From the NCBI GenBank assembly GCA_013823985.1, contig PNNB01000008.1:1-64000 (forward strand): DNA of 64,000 nucleotides. Reading direction: 5' to 3'. A program made the translations under genes and the position numbers. Shown in pieces: positions 61,232 through 64,000 of this stretch; within the stretch, counting starts at the first letter, position 1, and each line of letters opens with the position of its first letter. Source of the DNA: Sphingopyxis sp. GTDB taxonomy: Bacteria > Pseudomonadota > Alphaproteobacteria > Sphingomonadales > Sphingomonadaceae. A model generated the notes under the pieces. That model was not told the origin of the DNA and made no database searches. It was given only the letters and a program-made list of their open reading frames with translations.

Positions 61232-62800
61232 ATGCGTCGTCCCCTTATCGCCTTAGCTATCGCGACCGCCATTGCTTCGCCTGCCCTTGCTCAAAACCTG
61301 ACCTCGGGATCCGGCATTGCACCTGCGACGGTGGCCAATTCGGCTGGTCGCCCCATCGGTTTTTCAGGGTCGGTTCCAACTGGCGGTGTGCTGGTTATTC
61401 CGATGCGAAATGCGACGATCCCTGCGGACACCGTCGATACAGGCACTGCACAAGCTATTGATGCGGCAATCGCGGCTGCGAAATATGAAGGAAAGCAGGG
61501 AAGCATTCTCTCGTTACGGGGCATTGGCGGCTACGCGCGTATCGTACTGACAGGAACCGGCGATGAGGGCGACCGAACGACCAATATACGTGACGCCGCA
61601 GGAAAGGCAGCGCAAGAGGTAAAGGACGAAGCCCAACCTGTGAGGTTGGCAGGGAATCTCACACAAAATGAAGCGGCGGCGGCGGCTCTTGGTTTCGCGC
61701 TGGGTCAGTACCGGTTCGATCGCTATAAAACCGTCGACAAAAAGGCTGCACCTTCGCAGCCTGTGACGGTTGCGAGCGTGGATTCGGCCGCTGCGGAGGC
61801 TCTTTGGAAAACGCGCTACGCCGCTTTAGCCGAGGGCGTCACACTTGCGCGCGATCTCGTTACGGAACCCGCCAATGTCATATATCCCGAAACGTTTGTG
61901 GACCGGGTAAAGGCCGCGATGGGCTCAACGGCCAACGTAAAAATCGAAGTGTTGGACGAAGCTGCTATGCGCAAGCTGGGCATGGGCTCGCTTGTAGGAG
62001 TTGGCCAAGGATCACGTCGCCCCTCACGCTTGTTGCTGGTCGAGTATAGCGGCGCAGGGACACAAGCCCCGCTGGCGTTTGTTGGCAAGGGCATCACCTT
62101 CGACTCCGGCGGTATCTCGCTCAAACCTGGAGCGGGCATGTGGGCAATGAAAGCGGATATGTCGGGCGCCGCCAACATCATGGGTGCCGTCCTGTCGCTC
62201 GCTAAATCAAAGGCGCCCGTCAATGTCATTGGTGTTGCTGCACTGGCTGAGAACATGCCCGACGGAAACGCCTCACGGCCGGGTGATGTCGTCCGCACCA
62301 TGAGTGGCAAGACTATCGAGATTTTGAATACCGACGCCGAAGGCCGTCTCGTTCTCGCTGATGCGAACGAATATGTGCTCGCCACGCGCAAGCCGGCTGC
62401 ACTCGTCAATATGGCCACACTTACCGGAGCAATTGTGGGTGCGCTAAGCGATGAATATGCAGGCCTGTTCAGCCGCGATGACAAGCTGGCCGCAAGTTTG
62501 ATCAAGGCCGGAAGCACCACCGGCGAGGAACTCTGGAGGATGCCACTTCACAAAAACTATGTGGAGGACATGAAATCCGAAATTGCCGACATCAAAAATG
62601 TTGTTGAAGGCGGTGGCCCGGGCGCCGGACTAGGTGCTACGTTCATCGGCTATTTCGTGAATAAGGAAACGCCTTGGGCGCACTTGGATATTGCCGGGGT
62701 GAACTGGTCCGACAAGGGTGGACCGGTCAATCCGAAGGGTGCATCGGGATGGGGCGTCCGCCTACTCGACGAGATGGCACGGACGTGGCGAGCGGAATAA
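61232..62800 (+). CDS. Exported leucyl aminopeptidase (M17)
   Basis: A 522-residue peptidase. It begins with a signal peptide (MRRPLIALAIATAIASPALA), unusual because most M17 enzymes are cytosolic. The C-terminal catalytic domain has FVGKGITFDSGGISLKPGAGM, the NTDAEGRL metal motif in ILNTDAEGRLVLADANEY and ATLTGAIVGALSDEYAGLF. Metal-binding Lys and Asp residues are all present. A GAAGGAAAGGAAAG tract precedes the ATG. With the acylase, M16 and M3 enzymes it makes a group of exported peptide-degrading enzymes. Confidence 0.94.
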   Translation: MRRPLIALAIATAIASPALAQNLTSGSGIAPATVANSAGRPIGFSGSVPTGGVLVIPMRNATIPADTVDTGTAQAIDAAIAAAKYEGKQGSILSLRGIGGYARIVLTGTGDEGDRTTNIRDAAGKAAQEVKDEAQPVRLAGNLTQNEAAAAALGFALGQYRFDRYKTVDKKAAPSQPVTVASVDSAAAEALWKTRYAALAEGVTLARDLVTEPANVIYPETFVDRVKAAMGSTANVKIEVLDEAAMRKLGMGSLVGVGQGSRRPSRLLLVEYSGAGTQAPLAFVGKGITFDSGGISLKPGAGMWAMKADMSGAANIMGAVLSLAKSKAPVNVIGVAALAENMPDGNASRPGDVVRTMSGKTIEILNTDAEGRLVLADANEYVLATRKPAALVNMATLTGAIVGALSDEYAGLFSRDDKLAASLIKAGSTTGEELWRMPLHKNYVEDMKSEIADIKNVVEGGGPGAGLGATFIGYFVNKETPWAHLDIAGVNWSDKGGPVNPKGASGWGVRLLDEMARTWRAE

Positions 62801-62903
62801 TTTCATCGCCCCATCTTGTGTGGCAAAAATGCAACATTACATCTTTGGAGAGCGTTTCCTAAATCAGTGTTGGGGAAGCAATTGAGAAAGATGGATTAAG
62901 GGC

Positions 62904-64000
62904 ATGAATCTCGAAAAATTTACCGACCGCGCTAAGGGCTTCCTGCAGAGCGCACAAACTGTAGCCATCCGCATGAGCCATCAGCGGATCAGTCCGGAGC
63001 ATTTGCTGAAGGCGCTGCTTGAGGATGAACAGGGCATGGCATCCGGCTTGATCAAAGCGGCCGGCGGCGATGCCGCGACGGCGCTGCGCGAAACGGATGC
63101 AGCCTTGGCCAAGGTACCAGCCGTGTCCGGCGGCGGTGCTCAGCAGACGCCGGGCCTGGATAATGACGCAGTACGTGTTCTGGATTCGGCAGAGCAGGTC
63201 GCGCAAAAAGCAGGTGACAGCTATGTCACCGTTGAACGCTTATTGCTCGCGCTCGCATTGGCCACCACGACGGCAGCTAGTAAAGCACTTGCTACCGCAG
63301 GGGTAAATGCCGAAGGGCTGAATGGGGCAATTAACGAACTGCGTGGTGGCCGCACCGCAGATACTGCCGGGGCCGAAGACCGCTATGATGCGCTCAAGAA
63401 ATTTGCGCGCGACCTCACCGAGGTGGCGCGTGCTGGCAAACTTGATCCGGTCATCGGCCGCGACGAAGAAATCCGTCGCACTATCCAAATTTTGGCGCGC
63501 CGCACCAAGAACAATCCGGTACTAATCGGCGAACCTGGCGTCGGCAAAACGGCAATCGCCGAAGGGCTAGCCCTGCGCATTGCTAACGGCGATGTGCCCG
63601 ACAGCCTGAAACATCGCAAGCTGCTCTCGTTAGACATGGGATCCCTGATTGCTGGCGCAAAATATCGCGGTGAATTTGAAGAGCGGCTGAAAGGTGTTCT
63701 GGACGAAGTTAAGCAGGCTGAGGGCGACATTATCCTGTTTATTGACGAGATGCACACGCTGGTTGGCGCGGGCAAGGGCGAAGGCGCTATGGACGCGGCC
63801 AATCTGATCAAACCGGCCTTGGCTCGGGGTGAATTGCACTGCATTGGCGCGACAACACTCGACGAATATCAGAAACATGTCGAAAAAGACCCGGCGCTGC
63901 AACGCCGGTTCCAACCGGTATTCGTGGGCGAGCCAACGGTCGAAGACACGATTTCGATCCTGCGTGGTCTTAAGGAAAAATATGAACTGCACCATGGTGT
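62904..64000 (+). CDS. clpB: ATP-dependent disaggregase ClpB, N-terminal part, runs off right edge
   Basis: The first 365 residues of a Hsp100 chaperone. [23 protein letters not shown] and [15 protein letters not shown] form the double-Clp-N domain to about residue 145. The first AAA+ domain shows [43 protein letters not shown] (Walker A near residue 209), [14 protein letters not shown] (Walker B) and [22 protein letters not shown]. ClpB reactivates aggregates with DnaK. AAGGG precedes the ATG. I see no clear sigma-32 promoter in the 100 bases upstream. Confidence 0.96.
   Translation, partial: MNLEKFTDRAKGFLQSAQTVAIRMSHQRISPEHLLKALLEDEQGMASGLIKAAGGDAATALRETDAALAKVPAVSGGGAQQTPGLDNDAVRVLDSAEQVAQKAGDSYVTVERLLLALALATTTAASKALATAGVNAEGLNGAINELRGGRTADTAGAEDRYDALKKFARDLTEVARAGKLDPVIGRDEEIRRTIQILARRTKNNPVLIGEPGVGKTAIAEGLALRIANGDVPDSLKHRKLLSLDMGSLIAGAKYRGEFEERLKGVLDEVKQAEGDIILFIDEMHTLVGAGKGEGAMDAANLIKPALARGELHCIGATTLDEYQKHVEKDPALQRRFQPVFVGEPTVEDTISILRGLKEKYELHHG

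Noticed and set aside
62801-62903. Heat-shock sigma-32 promoter for clpB
   Set aside because: No pair of boxes at proper spacing resembles the consensus in this short gap.

Overview
This window looks like chromosomal DNA of a Sphingomonadales-type alphaproteobacterium, resembling Sphingopyxis or Sphingorhabdus. The gene orders suggest this: hemC-hemD-Mic60-like divergent from tsaD-gpsA, argH-lptM-lysA, and a small sigma-54/sigma-28 flagellar block. Many GTG and TTG starts, very tight packing (start and stop codons shared between neighbours) and frequent exported proteins with Ala-rich signal peptides fit too. The assignment rests on gene content and protein style only; no database search was possible.

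Layout. 1-0.92 kb: two unrecognised leftward genes, one cut by the window edge, on the 3' side of a tRNA-Ser, as expected for an integrated island. 1-2.35 kb: an exported cyclophilin and a DUF1905 gene. 2.3-7.3 kb: flagellar genes fliA, flhA, a lytic transglycosylase, an FlgN-like gene, flgM and flgA. Two consensus sigma-54 promoters and one candidate sigma-28 promoter give this block a readable regulatory hierarchy. 7.4-24.3 kb: housekeeping genes (haem synthesis, tsaD, gpsA, flippase, adenosine kinase, queG, an ABC exporter, a CYP153-like P450, msrB, a SCO1 protein, and small metal or cysteine proteins). 24.3-34.4 kb: a Lys/Ala-rich helix-hairpin-helix membrane protein, purD/xseA, an M23 peptidase, a GNAT enzyme, a PAS-GGDEF-EAL-PilZ protein, and a HupE/parvulin pair.

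34.5-40.9 kb is the most unusual stretch. It holds a TIR-TM-TolB-like-TPR protein, a small lipoprotein with DQGST repeats, an exported trypsin-like protease with a novel N-terminal region, and a SLOG-like Rossmann protein with four membrane helices that resembles SLOG-SLATT proteins. TIR, trypsin-like and SLOG/SLATT modules recur in nucleotide-signalling and conflict systems. Their convergent clustering here is the best candidate in the window for an undescribed system, though the functional link is inference.

41-64 kb: a cytochrome b561-YceI fusion, a candidate small RNA with strong terminators, an M3 peptidase, a MarR-like regulator, tRNA-Val, a TlpA-like lipoprotein head to head with argH-lptM-lysA, then a siroheme-type gene, proC, an amidase, two PaaI thioesterases, YbjN, UbiK and TspO. 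After these come an M16 peptidase, a penicillin acylase and an M17 aminopeptidase (an exported peptide/amide-hydrolase set), and the 5' part of clpB, which runs off the right edge.

A recurring structural theme is extreme compaction. Two divergent pairs (purD/xseA and tlpA-like/argH) share a single CATG as overlapping start codons, and two convergent pairs share a TTAA as overlapping stop codons.
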